A stretch of DNA of 64,000 bases from VXNF01 sp965116465 (GCA_965116465.1 OZ220687.1:992001-1056000); one strand, 5' to 3'. Shown: positions 1-9,345, numbered from the stretch's first letter. Made by a program: numbers and translations. Notes: generated by a model from the letters alone, not told the origin.

Positions 1-37
1 GGCGACCCTCGGCAACCGGGATCATCGAGGCGCCGGG

Positions 38-43
38 TAGTGT
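38..43 (+). promoter_or_regulatory. -10 box of a leaderless promoter (TAGTGT)
   Basis: TAGTGT lies seven bases before the GTG at 51, so transcription would begin at or next to the start codon. The same TAnnnT-to-start spacing recurs at 9436, 11180, 43523 and 55676, which strengthens this weak individual call. No clear -35 is visible. Confidence 0.4.
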
Positions 44-50
44 CGGGCGC

Positions 51-881
51 GTGGCGACCCTCCTGGAGCGGCTCGGTCATCCCCCCGAGGCGCGCCTGCT
101 GATCATCACCTGCGAGAACCTGGGCTGCGCACACGCCACCAACGTGGGGGCCTACAACGTCCTGCGGGCAGGCATCGGCACGAGCGCCTCCCTGATGGTG
201 CCGTGCCCCTGGGCCCGCGAGGCCGCCGCCGCCTACCGGGGCGAGGACGTGGGTGTCAACCTCACGCTCAACGCGCCGTTCGACAAGTACCGCTGGGGGC
301 CCATCACGCTGGCCCCCTCGCTGCTGGACGGCGACGGCGGGTTCCCCCGCACGGCCAACGACCTCTGGGATCACGCCGACACCGACGAGGTGCGCCGGGA
401 ATGCCGGGCGCAGATCGAGCGGGCCATCCTGTGGGGGTTCGACGTCAACCACCTCGGCTCCCACCTCGATGCCCTCAACGCCCGGCCCGAGTTCTTCGAC
501 GTGTACCTGGAGTTGGCCACCGAGTTCAACCTGCCGCTCCGGCTGCAGAGCGGCGACAGCGAGTCCACCTACGGCTTCCCGTTCCGGCGCCGGGCGGACG
601 AGCACGGCGTGCTCAGCCCCGACCGGGTGTTGCGCCCGCGCACCGCCGAGGCGCTGGAGCAGGCGCTCGCCGAGATCGAGCCCGGCGTGACCGAGCTGGT
701 CGTCAACCCCGGCATCGAGACCCCCGAGCTGCGGGCGGCCCATCCCGGCTGGAATGACTGGGTCTCCCAGCACGAACTGCTCGTGGACGCGGTGTCGATC
801 CCCAAGCTGCTGGAGCGCACCGGCGTCACGAGGATCGGCTACGACGCCCTCCGGGCCGCGCAAGCGGCGGTCCGACGCTGA
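51..881 (+). CDS. ChbG/HpnK (YdjC-like) family carbohydrate deacetylase
   Basis: A 276-residue protein of the YdjC/ChbG family, metal-dependent deacetylases that remove acetyl groups from N-acetylated sugars. Family features seen are the N-terminal strand RLLIITCENLGC (in place of the usual DDxG), the NVGAYNVL helix, the metal-site-like HLGSHLDALN near residue 145 and VVNPGIE near residue 223 (family HPG). The usual acidic DD metal motif is altered, so the exact reaction is uncertain. The GTG start is chosen because a TAGTGT -10 box lies seven bases upstream; the frame stays open to the window edge, so a longer N-terminus cannot be excluded. An aldolase gene follows on the same strand after 84 bases. 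Confidence 0.75.
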   Translation: MATLLERLGHPPEARLLIITCENLGCAHATNVGAYNVLRAGIGTSASLMVPCPWAREAAAAYRGEDVGVNLTLNAPFDKYRWGPITLAPSLLDGDGGFPRTANDLWDHADTDEVRRECRAQIERAILWGFDVNHLGSHLDALNARPEFFDVYLELATEFNLPLRLQSGDSESTYGFPFRRRADEHGVLSPDRVLRPRTAEALEQALAEIEPGVTELVVNPGIETPELRAAHPGWNDWVSQHELLVDAVSIPKLLERTGVTRIGYDALRAAQAAVRR

Positions 882-965
882 GGTCGCCACCGCCTGCGAC
901 ACCCGTTCGGCGCCCTTGCGCCAGCAGCGGTCCCCCGAAAGCCTCCGACCAGAAGGGCCAACCAC

Positions 966-1727
966 ATGAACCCGGTCAAAGCGAAACTGCAGAACGGCGA
1001 GTGCGCCATCGGGGCATGGCTGTCCATCCCCTCGCCGGTCACGGCGGAGATCATCGGGCGGGCCGGTTTCGACTACGCCTGCACCGACCTCCAGCACGGC
1101 ATGGTGGACTACGCCGACGCCCTGGCCATGTTCCAGGCGGTCGAACTCGGCGGCAGCGTGCCGTTCGCCCGGGTCACCTGGAACGAGCCGGGCATCATCG
1201 GGCGGATGCTGGACCTGGGTGCCGGCGGGGTGATCATCCCGATGGTCAACACCCGCGCCGACGCCGCCGCCGCCGTCGCCTCGTGCCGCTACGCCCCCGC
1301 CGGACGGCGCAGCGTGGGCCCCACCCGCGTTCGCATCGGCCGGCCCGACTACTTCGACGGCGCCGATGACTACGTGCTCTGCATCCCGATGATCGAGACC
1401 GCCGAGGCCGTCGCCAACATCGACGACATCCTCAGCGTCGATGGCATCGACGCCATATACGTCGGCCCGTCGGATCTGGCCGTCTCCCTGGGCGTGGGAG
1501 GGCCGGGGCTGCACAACGACCACCCCGACTTCGCCGAGGCCCTGGCCACCGTGGAGGCGAGTTGCCGGCGCCACGACGTCGTCCCCGGCATCCACACCAA
1601 CGTCGACCTGCTCGAGAGGCGTGTCGACGAGGGCTTCCGCCTGATGACCGTCATCATCGACGTGCCCACGCTGCAGACGGCCGTCGCCGCCCAACTCGCC
1701 GAGGCCCGCGCCCGCACCTCCAGCTGA
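966..1727 (+). CDS. HpcH/HpaI family aldolase (2-keto-3-deoxy acid class)
   Basis: A 253-residue class II metal-dependent aldolase of the HpcH/HpaI/citrate-lyase-beta fold, which cleaves 2-keto-3-deoxy acids to pyruvate plus an aldehyde. Family hallmarks are GAWLSIPSPVTAEIIGRAGF, the metal/substrate segment CTDLQHGMVDY, ARVTWNEPG with the conserved Arg, GAGGVIIPMVNT, and IPMIETAEAV followed by IYVGPSDLAVSLG. Length matches HpaI, 4-hydroxy-2-oxovalerate and 2-keto-3-deoxyrhamnonate aldolases; substrate cannot be assigned. With the upstream YdjC-like gene it could belong to a sugar or sugar-acid catabolic unit. Confidence 0.88.
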   Translation: MNPVKAKLQNGECAIGAWLSIPSPVTAEIIGRAGFDYACTDLQHGMVDYADALAMFQAVELGGSVPFARVTWNEPGIIGRMLDLGAGGVIIPMVNTRADAAAAVASCRYAPAGRRSVGPTRVRIGRPDYFDGADDYVLCIPMIETAEAVANIDDILSVDGIDAIYVGPSDLAVSLGVGGPGLHNDHPDFAEALATVEASCRRHDVVPGIHTNVDLLERRVDEGFRLMTVIIDVPTLQTAVAAQLAEARARTSS

Positions 1728-1833
1728 GCACCGCTGCCGCGAGGCATGGGGAGTCGGCGGCCGATTGACTCCGGCGGACAACGCAACCGGCAGCGATCAT
1801 CGACAGCACCCAAGCATTGCGACGCACGATTCC

Positions 1834-1839
1834 TACACT
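1834..1839 (+). promoter_or_regulatory. Possible -10 box (TACACT)
   Basis: TACACT lies 82 bases before the ATG at 1922, in an otherwise unremarkable 194-base gap. No convincing -35 at 17-base spacing is visible, so confidence is low. Confidence 0.3.
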
Positions 1840-1921
1840 CGAAGGTAGAACATCGGATCTCTCCGCTGACCCGTCCGCCTGAACGGACAAGGGTCCAGCG
1901 GGGCGGAATGGGAGAGCAGAG

Positions 1922-2827
1922 ATGAGCCGCACTGTCCGACGCTTCGCCCTGATCATCGGCCTTGCCGGCATCCTCGGCCTAGTGGCCACCTCGACGGTGA
2001 CCGGCCACGACGAGGACCACGAGGGGCCGGCCTTCGAGGTGCAGGTGCTGCGCGACCCGGTGGCGGGCTGGAACATCCTCATCGTCACCGACGTGCGCTT
2101 CGCCCCCGAGAACGTCTCCACCGGGAACGTCGAGGGCGAGGGCCACGCCCACGTCTATGTGGACGGCGTCAAGGTGAGCCGCATCTACGGCATGTGGCAC
2201 TACCTCACCGATCTCGAGCCCGGCGAGCACGAGATCCGGATCGAGCTCTCCAACAACGACCACACGGCGATCACCACCGGCGACCACGTCCTGGAGCAGA
2301 TCGTCACGATCCAACAGCCCGAGCCCACGGGGCCCGCAGCCACACCCGAGCCGCGGGCAGTGCCGGCAAACCAGCCGGTTCCCGCGGTCAGCGCCGAGGC
2401 CGTGCCCGACCCGGCAGGCGGCTTCAATCTGCGGATCTCGCTGGAGAACTTCGCCCTCGCCGCGGTCAAGGCGTCCCGTGATCCGGTGGAGGGCGCGGGG
2501 CACGCCCGCCTCCACCTGAACGGCGAGTACGTGACCCGCATCTACGAGGAGTGGACCCAGATCACGGACCTCGAGGTGGGACAGCACGAGATCACCGTGG
2601 CGCTCGTCGCCAACGACCACGCGCCGCTGACCCACGACGGGACACCGATCCAGGCCACCTTCACCCTGGACGTCACCGAGGAATCCCTCACCGCCGCTCC
2701 CGGGCACGACCACGGCGGCACCGCCGAAGCTATGGGCGACATGGACATGGGCGACGGCGAGCACGAACACACCGACGACATGGACATGGGCGACGACATG
2801 CCGATGGAGGACATGGCGACGGGCTGA
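1922..2827 (+). CDS. Secreted protein with two GHAH-type domains and a His/Met/Asp-rich tail
   Basis: A 301-residue exported protein. Residues 1-28 form a signal peptide ending near TVTG. Two tandem copies of one domain follow (about 35-135 and 155-255), each with an EGxGHAHxxxDG (or GAGHARLHLNG) strand, a xRIYxxW segment, and L(E)PGxHEIxxxLxxNDH. They are joined by a Pro-rich linker. The last 45 residues are rich in His, Met and Asp (HDHGG, MGDMDMGD, EHEHTDDMDMGDD), a composition typical of copper or other metal binding. No catalytic motif is visible. Related extracellular proteins elsewhere accompany copper-handling genes; a role in periplasmic or surface metal binding is inferred. A hairpin follows 24 bases after the stop. 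Confidence 0.7.
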   Translation: MSRTVRRFALIIGLAGILGLVATSTVTGHDEDHEGPAFEVQVLRDPVAGWNILIVTDVRFAPENVSTGNVEGEGHAHVYVDGVKVSRIYGMWHYLTDLEPGEHEIRIELSNNDHTAITTGDHVLEQIVTIQQPEPTGPAATPEPRAVPANQPVPAVSAEAVPDPAGGFNLRISLENFALAAVKASRDPVEGAGHARLHLNGEYVTRIYEEWTQITDLEVGQHEITVALVANDHAPLTHDGTPIQATFTLDVTEESLTAAPGHDHGGTAEAMGDMDMGDGEHEHTDDMDMGDDMPMEDMATG

Positions 2828-2850
2828 GTCCCGCCAGACATCGGGGACCT

Positions 2851-2885
2851 GCATGTTCGCCCGGCGCGGCGCGGGGCGAACATGC
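2851..2885 (+). terminator. Stem-loop after the metal-binding protein gene
   Basis: A perfect 12-bp stem (GCATGTTCGCCC pairing with GGGCGAACATGC) with an 11-base GC-rich loop starts 24 bases after the upstream stop codon. There is no U-tract, as is common for actinobacterial terminators. It sits before the thiolase gene and likely separates the two transcription units. Confidence 0.6.
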
Positions 2886-2971
2886 ACGAGAGGCAATCAC
2901 CGTTAGCCTGACGGTCTGCTCGGCGGGCCGGTCGGAGGGGCCGCCCGGCGACTCGATCCCAGGAGATCCCC

Positions 2972-4180
2972 ATGCGCGACGCCGTCATTCTCGCCACCTC
3001 TCGCACGCCGATCGGCCGGGCCTTCAAGGGCTCGCTCACCGGCGTCCGGCCCGACGACATGTCGGCGTTCATCATCGACGACGTGCTCTCGAAGGTGCCC
3101 GCCGTGGATCCCGACACCGTGGAGGACGTGATCTGGGGCGTCGGCCAGCCGGCCGGCGAGGCCGGCTTCAACGTGGCCCGCGTCGCAGGCATCCTCGCCG
3201 GGCTGCAGACCCCGGGCGTCACGGTCAACCGCTACTGCTCGTCGTCGCTGCAGACCATACGGATGGCGGCCCACGCCGTCGCCGCCGGCGAGGGGGACTG
3301 CTTCGTGGCCGGCGGCGTCGAGACCATCAGCCGGTACGCGGCGGGCATGGCCGACGACAGGGAGAACACACGCAACCCGCGGTTCGACGAAGCCGAGGCC
3401 CGCAGCGCGGTCCGCGCCGGCGGCGGGGAGGACGACTGGACTCCCCCGGCGGGACTGCCGGACATCTACATCGCCATGGGTCAGACCGCCGAGAACGTGG
3501 CCGAACTCAAGGGCGTGTCGCGCCGGCGCCAGGACGAGTTCGCCTGCCTGTCCCAGAACCGCGCCGAGGCGGCCCGTGATCGCGGCTTCTTCGAGCGGGA
3601 GATCACCCCGTATCCGCTGGAGGACGACCGGCTGCTGCAGCGCGACGACGGCATCCGCGCCGGAACCACGATGGAACGCCTCGCCGACCTGCTGCCGGCG
3701 TTCCGCCCCGACGGCACGGTGACGGCCGGCAACTGCTGCCCCCTGAACGACGGCGCCGCGGCCACCCTCGTCACCAGCGCCGAGCGCGCCGCCGAACTGG
3801 GCGTGACCCCGCTGGCACGCATCGTTTCCAGCGGCGTGTCCGCCCTGGACCCCGAGATCATGGGGCTCGGTCCCGTGGGAGCCGTCCGCCAGGCACTGGC
3901 CCGCGCCGGGATGACGATCGACGACATCGACCAGGTCGAGATCAACGAGGCATTCGCAGCCCAGGTGATCGCCTCGGCGGACGAGTTGGACATCGACTGG
4001 GAGAAGCTGAACCCCAACGGTGGCGCCATCGCCCTCGGCCATCCCTTCGGCATGACCGGCAGCCGCATCATGGGAACGCTGCTCAACGGGCTCGAGGATG
4101 CCGACGGGGAGATCGGCCTCGAGACCATGTGCGTGGGAGGCGGTCAGGGCATGGCGATGATCGTTCAGCGCCTCAGCTGA
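2972..4180 (+). CDS. Acetyl-CoA C-acyltransferase (thiolase)
   Basis: A 402-residue thiolase that either condenses two acyl-CoAs or cleaves 3-ketoacyl-CoA. All three catalytic elements are present: nucleophilic Cys89 in NRYCSSSLQT, His357 in GGAIALGHPFGMTGSR, and Cys387 in MCVGGGQGMAM, along with the NEAFAAQ motif. Length matches FadA/acetyl-CoA acetyltransferases. The ATG is preceded by AGGAGA at good spacing, and a TAGCCT hexamer (2904-2909) may be its -10 box. It stands alone, convergent with the lipoprotein gene at 4199, so synthetic (acetoacetyl-CoA) and degradative (beta-oxidation) roles cannot be told apart. Confidence 0.93.
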   Translation: MRDAVILATSRTPIGRAFKGSLTGVRPDDMSAFIIDDVLSKVPAVDPDTVEDVIWGVGQPAGEAGFNVARVAGILAGLQTPGVTVNRYCSSSLQTIRMAAHAVAAGEGDCFVAGGVETISRYAAGMADDRENTRNPRFDEAEARSAVRAGGGEDDWTPPAGLPDIYIAMGQTAENVAELKGVSRRRQDEFACLSQNRAEAARDRGFFEREITPYPLEDDRLLQRDDGIRAGTTMERLADLLPAFRPDGTVTAGNCCPLNDGAAATLVTSAERAAELGVTPLARIVSSGVSALDPEIMGLGPVGAVRQALARAGMTIDDIDQVEINEAFAAQVIASADELDIDWEKLNPNGGAIALGHPFGMTGSRIMGTLLNGLEDADGEIGLETMCVGGGQGMAMIVQRLS

Positions 4181-4198
4181 GCGGCCGATCGCCGCAGC

Positions 4199-5854
4199 TC
4201 AGCCGCCCTCGGACCCGGCGGGCTCCGAGCGACTTGCGGTCGAGGGCGCCGCACCCGACTCGGAGAGCGGATCGAGCCCCAGCTGGGCGGTCGCCTCCAG
4301 GGCGAACAGGTTCTCCGGCGAGCAATCGAACGTGCCGGGCAGCACCGGGTGGAACCGGAAGAGGTTCCCCCCCGAGGCGCCCATCACCACGCCGCACGGG
4401 CTGGGCTCACCCGTCCCCGGATTGCTGGGCGCGTGCAGGCCATGGCCGTGCCAGCTCGCGATCCCGGCTGCGGCGGCGGCGACGCGCGAGGCGCTGAGCG
4501 CGCCGGGGTCCTCCACCGGCGTGCCCGCATCGATCGCCCTCCGCACCGCCTCCTCGAACAACCGTCCCGCGGCCCAGGCGGCCAAACCCTGCAGATCGGG
4601 CGTCGCCTCGGGATCCACGACGGCCAGCCACTGCCGGTACGCCGCCAGCTCGGGGCTCTGAGCCTCCTCCCTCAGCGGCAGGTAGGGGCTCCAGACCAGC
4701 ACACCGTCGGCCTCGACTCCGGCGGCGTCCATGAACAGCGCACTCCGGCAGGCCGTGCCGCAGTTCACGCCGACAGACAGGCCGGCGGCCCGCAGCGATG
4801 CCAGCAGGTCCAGCAGGCGGTGGGCGTCGCCGTCCCACAGCACGTGGTGCACACCGGCGGCCGCCATGTCCGCCACGTAGGGATCGAGACTCTCGCCGAT
4901 CGTGACCGAGGGGTCGTAGACGACCTCGAAACCCAGGCTGCGGGCGGCCTCGGCGGTGCGCTCGGCGGCGATGACCGTCACCGGGAAGTCGACGAAGAAC
5001 GCCGCCGTGGAGCGGATCCGCACCGGTTGCCGCTCGGCGACCCACCGAAGGGCGCCGACATTCACCGACGCCGGTGACACCGGGACCACCTGGAACGTCC
5101 GCGGCGAGGCCGCCCGGCGCGGCGAGTGAACCTGGGCCGGAAAGTCCACGAGGTCGCAGTCCGGCCCGCCGAGCAATCCGGCGCCCTCGTCGTCGAGGAG
5201 CGCGTCGCTGCCCACCAGAGCGAAGACGTCCCCGTCGCAGGCCTCCGCCAGCACGGCCTCGTGGCCGAACAGGCCGGCGTCGAGCGTCACGACATCCACC
5301 GTGCGCCCCGCCAAGCCGCCGGCGGCGTTCACCGCCTCGGCCCATGCCCGCACCGCCACGTGCACGGAGCGGGACCGGCCGTCGGCCACACCGCCGGTCT
5401 CCACGTCGGCGACGACGGCGACACGAAGGGTGGTGGCGGTCAGCCCCGGAGCCTCGGTGGCCGGCGGCGCAGGCGGCGGCTCGGGCGGGTTCTGGCCGCT
5501 CGGAGGTCGGTCCTCGGCGGCAGGCGACTGACCGGGGTCTCCGGGAGGCTCGACGGAGGGAGCAGGAGTCGGCGGCGATGCCGCACCGTCGGGCGACGGG
5601 TCCGCCCGCTCGGGCGGCTCGGTGGTCGGCCCCGGGGTTGTCCCCCCCGGTGCGGACGTCTCCGCACCGGCACCGTCGGGGGCCGGCGGCACCTCGAGGG
5701 GATCCGGCGGCTCGGTGACCCTGGACGGCAGGGGCGCGGTCGTCGTGGTGTTCGGTACGCCGACGGTCAGATCGGGTTCGGCACAGGCCGCCAGCAGCGC
5801 CGCCACGGCGATGGCGGCGAGGGCCGGCGCTAGTCGGCGCCCGGTGCGGACCAT
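4199..5854 (-). CDS. ABC-type substrate-binding lipoprotein (Leu/Ile/Val-binding-like)
   Basis: A 551-residue lipoprotein: Arg-rich n-region, hydrophobic stretch and lipobox LLAAC (Cys24). Residues 30-135 are a low-complexity Pro/Thr/Glu linker. The remainder is a type I periplasmic-binding fold: TLRVAVVADVETGG, WAEAVNAAGGLAGRTVDVV, ALVGSDALL, a middle PVTVIAAERTAEAARSLGFEVVYDP, and a C-terminal AAWAAGRLFEEAVRRA helix. This is the Peripla_BP_6/LivK superfamily. No permease or ATPase genes adjoin it, so it may serve a distant importer or be a sensor. It lies 16 bases downstream of ilvC on the same strand and may be cotranscribed. Confidence 0.75.
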   Translation of the reverse strand: MVRTGRRLAPALAAIAVAALLAACAEPDLTVGVPNTTTTAPLPSRVTEPPDPLEVPPAPDGAGAETSAPGGTTPGPTTEPPERADPSPDGAASPPTPAPSVEPPGDPGQSPAAEDRPPSGQNPPEPPPAPPATEAPGLTATTLRVAVVADVETGGVADGRSRSVHVAVRAWAEAVNAAGGLAGRTVDVVTLDAGLFGHEAVLAEACDGDVFALVGSDALLDDEGAGLLGGPDCDLVDFPAQVHSPRRAASPRTFQVVPVSPASVNVGALRWVAERQPVRIRSTAAFFVDFPVTVIAAERTAEAARSLGFEVVYDPSVTIGESLDPYVADMAAAGVHHVLWDGDAHRLLDLLASLRAAGLSVGVNCGTACRSALFMDAAGVEADGVLVWSPYLPLREEAQSPELAAYRQWLAVVDPEATPDLQGLAAWAAGRLFEEAVRRAIDAGTPVEDPGALSASRVAAAAAGIASWHGHGLHAPSNPGTGEPSPCGVVMGASGGNLFRFHPVLPGTFDCSPENLFALEATAQLGLDPLSESGAAPSTASRSEPAGSEGG

Positions 5855-5870
5855 CCCGCGAGCCTAGGCA

Positions 5871-6902
5871 TCAGCCCTGGCCGCCCGACGCCTCCTGGAC
5901 CGACTGCTTGCCGGCGCTGATCCACGGCATCATGGCCCGCAACTGCCGGCCCACCTGCTCGATCTGGTGCTCACGGCCGGCGGCCTCCAGCGCCCGGAAC
6001 CGCTCCCGCGTGCGGCTCTCGGCGATCCACTCGGTGGCGAAGGAGCCCGACTGCACCTCTGCCAGGATCTCCCGCATGGTGGCCCGCACGTGGTCGTCCA
6101 CCATGCGGGGACCGCGGGTCAGGTCGCCGTACTCGGCGGTGTCGGAGACCGAGTAGCGCATGCCGCCGATCCCCTCCTCGTACATGAGGTCCACGATCAG
6201 CTTCAGCTCGTGGAGGCACTCGAAGTACGCCACCTCCGGCTGGTAGCCGGCCTCCACCAGGGTCTCGAAGGCGGCCTGGGTGAGCGCGGTCAGCCCGCCG
6301 CACAGCACCACCTGCTCGCCGAACAGGTCGGTCTCGCACTCCTCGGTGAAAGTCGTCTCGATCACGCCGGCCTGCGCACCACCGATCGCATCGGCATAGG
6401 CGAGCGCCGTCTGGCGGGCATGGCCCGTGGCGTCCTGCTCCACGGCGATGAGGCACGGGACGCCGCCACCCTCCTCGAAGGTCCGGCGCACCAGATGCCC
6501 GGGGCCCTTCGGCGCAACCATGGCCACGTCGATCCCCGCCGGCGGCACGATGCAGTCGAAGCGGATGTTGAACCCGTGCGCGAAGTAGAGGGCGTCGCCG
6601 GGATCCTGATGCGGCTCCACGTGCTCGCTGTAGATCTCGGCCTGCAGCGTGTCGGGCAGCAGCATCATGACGAGATCGGACTCGGCCACCGCATCGGCCA
6701 TGGACAGCACGCGCACCCCGGCCTCGGCGGCCTTGACCGCCGACGCCGATCCCTCACGCAGGCCGACCCGCACGTCGATGCCGGAGTCCTTCAGGTTCAA
6801 CGTGTGCGCGTGACCCTGCGAGCCGTAGCCCAGGATCGCCACCTTGCGGTCGGCGATGAAGCTGCGGTCGGCGTCCGCGGAGTAGTACATGGTGGCTGCC
6901 AT
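5871..6902 (-). CDS. ilvC: Ketol-acid reductoisomerase
   Basis: A 343-residue class I ketol-acid reductoisomerase: alkyl migration plus NADPH-dependent reduction of 2-acetolactate (or acetohydroxybutyrate) to the dihydroxyacid, the second step of Val/Ile/Leu synthesis. The N-terminal Rossmann motif is VAILGYGSQGHAH, with GFNIRF and VAPKGPGHLVR following. The C-terminal knotted domain has FTEECETDLFGEQ and CLHELKLIVDLMYEEGI with the Mg-binding acids. AAGGAG precedes the ATG. It is third in ilvB-ilvN-ilvC; the 87-base gap to ilvN could hold a minor promoter, but none is obvious. Confidence 0.97.
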   Translation of the reverse strand: MAATMYYSADADRSFIADRKVAILGYGSQGHAHTLNLKDSGIDVRVGLREGSASAVKAAEAGVRVLSMADAVAESDLVMMLLPDTLQAEIYSEHVEPHQDPGDALYFAHGFNIRFDCIVPPAGIDVAMVAPKGPGHLVRRTFEEGGGVPCLIAVEQDATGHARQTALAYADAIGGAQAGVIETTFTEECETDLFGEQVVLCGGLTALTQAAFETLVEAGYQPEVAYFECLHELKLIVDLMYEEGIGGMRYSVSDTAEYGDLTRGPRMVDDHVRATMREILAEVQSGSFATEWIAESRTRERFRALEAAGREHQIEQVGRQLRAMMPWISAGKQSVQEASGGQG

Positions 6903-6989
6903 CGGGGCTCCTTGTCTTGTGCGTGCTGCGTTGGTCCGGCGATATCGAGCCGGCGGTGTCGCGGTCGGGGCGGTGCCGGGCGGCGGACC

Positions 6990-7508
6990 TCAGAACTCCC
7001 CGACCTCCCCGCCGGCCTTGGCCAGGCGGGGCAGGGCGACCTTGCCGGTGCGCTGCAGTTCCACGATGCCGTACGGGCGCAGCAGGCTCTCGAAATCGTC
7101 CACCCGGTTCGGGCCGCCCGACATCGACACCATCAGCTTGTCCGGGCCGACGTTCAGCACCCGACCGTCGAAGATGCGCACCAGATCCATGATCTGGCCA
7201 CGCGTCTCGGCCGTGGCGTTCACCGTCACCACCAGCAACTCCCGCTCGACGGACTCCGCCGGCGCCAGCTCCCGGATGCTCACCACGTTGATGAGCTTGT
7301 CGAGTTGGTTGATGACCTGCTCGAGGGGTGCCGACTCGGCGTCCACCGACAGCGTGATCCGGCTCAGACGCGGATCGTCGGTGGGCGCCACGGCGAGGGA
7401 CTCGATGTTGAACCCCCGCCGGGCGAACAGCCCGGCCACACGGGCGAGCACACCCGCCTTGTTCTCCACGAGGACCACCAGCGTGTGGTGGGGGTTGGTC
7501 TCGGCCAT
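6990..7508 (-). CDS. ilvN: Acetolactate synthase small (regulatory) subunit
   Basis: A 172-residue regulatory subunit of acetohydroxyacid synthase, which binds valine and activates the catalytic IlvB subunit. The N-terminal ACT domain reads HTLVVLVENKAGVLARVAGLF followed by RRGFNIESLAV. The C-terminal ACT-like half contains RELLVVTVNA, ILNVGP-like VLNVGPDKLMV and the conserved FESLLRPYGIVEL. The frame is open far upstream, but the true start is the ATG at 7508, just before MAETNPHHTL and 29 bases after ilvB. Confidence 0.96.
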   Translation of the reverse strand: MAETNPHHTLVVLVENKAGVLARVAGLFARRGFNIESLAVAPTDDPRLSRITLSVDAESAPLEQVINQLDKLINVVSIRELAPAESVERELLVVTVNATAETRGQIMDLVRIFDGRVLNVGPDKLMVSMSGGPNRVDDFESLLRPYGIVELQRTGKVALPRLAKAGGEVGEF

Positions 7509-7537
7509 GACGGATCCCTGCCGGCGCGGCGCGGTGC

Positions 7538-9277
7538 CTAGCGGGGCGGGGGCTGCTGGGACGGGTCCAGCACGATGTCGTCGTTGGAGGCGCCGGCGGG
7601 CACCATCGGGAACACCTTCTCCTGCGTGTCGATCCGGAAGTCGATGACCACGCTGCGGTCGTCGATCTCGTTGGCCTTCTCGATGGCGGGCCGCACCTCG
7701 CCGGGGCTCTCGATGCGCATGGCCTCGCAGCCCATGGCCTCGGCCCAGCCCTTGTAGTCGGGCAGGTCCGGCGACAGGTACACCTCGGAGTAGCGCTCGT
7801 CGTAGAACATCTCCTGCCACTGGCGCACCATGCCCAGGTAGGCGTTGTTCAGGATGGCCACCTTGATGGGGATGCGCTCGGTGTTGGCGGTGACCAACTC
7901 CTGGGCGGTCATCTGGAAGCAGCCGTCGCCGTCCACCGCCCAGACCATGCGGTCGGGTCGCCCGGCCTTGGCGCCGATCGCCGCCGGAACCGCGTAGCCC
8001 ATGGTGCCGAGGCCACCGGAGTTGATCCACGTGTAGGGGTGGTTGAAGCGCCAGTACTGGCTGGCCCACATCTGGTGCTGGCCCACCCCGGCGCACACCA
8101 CGGTGTCGGTGGGGGTGGCGTCGCGCAGCTGCTCCAGCACGTACTGCGGCTTCAGAGCCTCGCCCGGCTCGCCGGCCGAGTAGACCAGCGGGTAGCGCCG
8201 CTGCCAGTCGGCGATGGTCTCGTGCCACTGCCGGCGGTCGGCCTGGGCCTCATCGCCGCCGCGGGTGGCCACGGCCGTAATGAGCGCCTCGATGCCCAGG
8301 CGGCAGTCGGCGGCGATGGCGACGTCGGCGTGGCGCACCTTGCCCAACTCGGCAGGGTCGATGTCCATGTGGATGATCTTGGCCTCGGGGGCGAAGGCGC
8401 CCACCTTGCCGGTGACCCGGTCGTCGAAGCGGGCGCCGAGGGTGATCAGCAGGTCGGCGCGCTGCATGGACGTGACCGCGGTGTAGTTGCCGTGCATCCC
8501 GGGCATGCCCAGGCACAGCGGGTGGTCGTCGGGGAACCCGCCCCGGTTCATCAGCGTCGTGACCACCGGGATCTGCACCAGCTCGGCGAAGCGCAGCAGG
8601 GCATCCGCGGCACGTGACTTGAGGATCCCCCCGCCGGAGTAGATGACGGGCCGGCGGGCCGCGCAGATCAACTCGGCGGCGGCTGCCACCGCCGCGGCGT
8701 CCGGCTCGGTGCGCGGCCGGTAGCCGGGCAGGTCGTGGCCGTCGGGCTCGTACCACTCGAGGGCCGAACGCGGGTTGCGCGGGTCCACGATGCACTTCGG
8801 GATGTCCACCAGCACCGGCCCGGGGCGTCCGGTGGTGGCGATGTGGAAGGCGTCATGGATCACCTGCGGCAGATCCTGCGCATCGGACACCAGGAAGTTG
8901 TGCTTGGTGACCGACATGGTGATGCCGGTGGTGTCGCACTCCTGGAAGGCGTCGGTCCCGATGGCGGCGTAGGGGACCTGCCCGGTGATGACCACGAGCG
9001 GGACCGAGTCCATGTAGGCGTCGCACAGCGGGGTCACGATGTTGGTGGCGCCGGGGCCGCTGGTCACGATCGCCACACCGGGGCGGCCGGTCGCCTGGGC
9101 GTATCCCTGCGCCATGTGCCCGGCGCCCTGCTCGTGGCGGACCAGGACGTGGCGGATCGTGGAGTCGATGAGAGGGTCGTAGGCCGGCAGGATCGCCCCG
9201 CCCGGCAGCCCGAATACGATCTCGACGCCCTGGCGCTCGAGACTCCGCATCAGTGCCTGCCCGCCGTTCAGCTTCAT
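7538..9277 (-). CDS. ilvB: Acetolactate synthase large (catalytic) subunit
   Basis: A 579-residue ThDP- and FAD-dependent acetohydroxyacid synthase that joins two pyruvates into acetolactate (or pyruvate with 2-ketobutyrate). Seen are the catalytic Glu in VRHEQGAGHMAQGYA, the TSGPGATN motif, the central FAD domain with GMPGMHGN and GARFDDRVTGK, and the ThDP motif GDGCFQMTAQEL ending in ILNN. The ATG has GAGAAGG upstream. It is the first structural gene of ilvBNC and follows a 150-base leader with a leader peptide and attenuator-like hairpin. Confidence 0.97.
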   Translation of the reverse strand: MKLNGGQALMRSLERQGVEIVFGLPGGAILPAYDPLIDSTIRHVLVRHEQGAGHMAQGYAQATGRPGVAIVTSGPGATNIVTPLCDAYMDSVPLVVITGQVPYAAIGTDAFQECDTTGITMSVTKHNFLVSDAQDLPQVIHDAFHIATTGRPGPVLVDIPKCIVDPRNPRSALEWYEPDGHDLPGYRPRTEPDAAAVAAAAELICAARRPVIYSGGGILKSRAADALLRFAELVQIPVVTTLMNRGGFPDDHPLCLGMPGMHGNYTAVTSMQRADLLITLGARFDDRVTGKVGAFAPEAKIIHMDIDPAELGKVRHADVAIAADCRLGIEALITAVATRGGDEAQADRRQWHETIADWQRRYPLVYSAGEPGEALKPQYVLEQLRDATPTDTVVCAGVGQHQMWASQYWRFNHPYTWINSGGLGTMGYAVPAAIGAKAGRPDRMVWAVDGDGCFQMTAQELVTANTERIPIKVAILNNAYLGMVRQWQEMFYDERYSEVYLSPDLPDYKGWAEAMGCEAMRIESPGEVRPAIEKANEIDDRSVVIDFRIDTQEKVFPMVPAGASNDDIVLDPSQQPPPR

Positions 9278-9345
9278 GGTTCGCCTTCTCCCGGTCGATT
9301 CCGCGGCTGCCCGCGTGGCCGTCGTACCGCCTGCAAAATGTCAAC

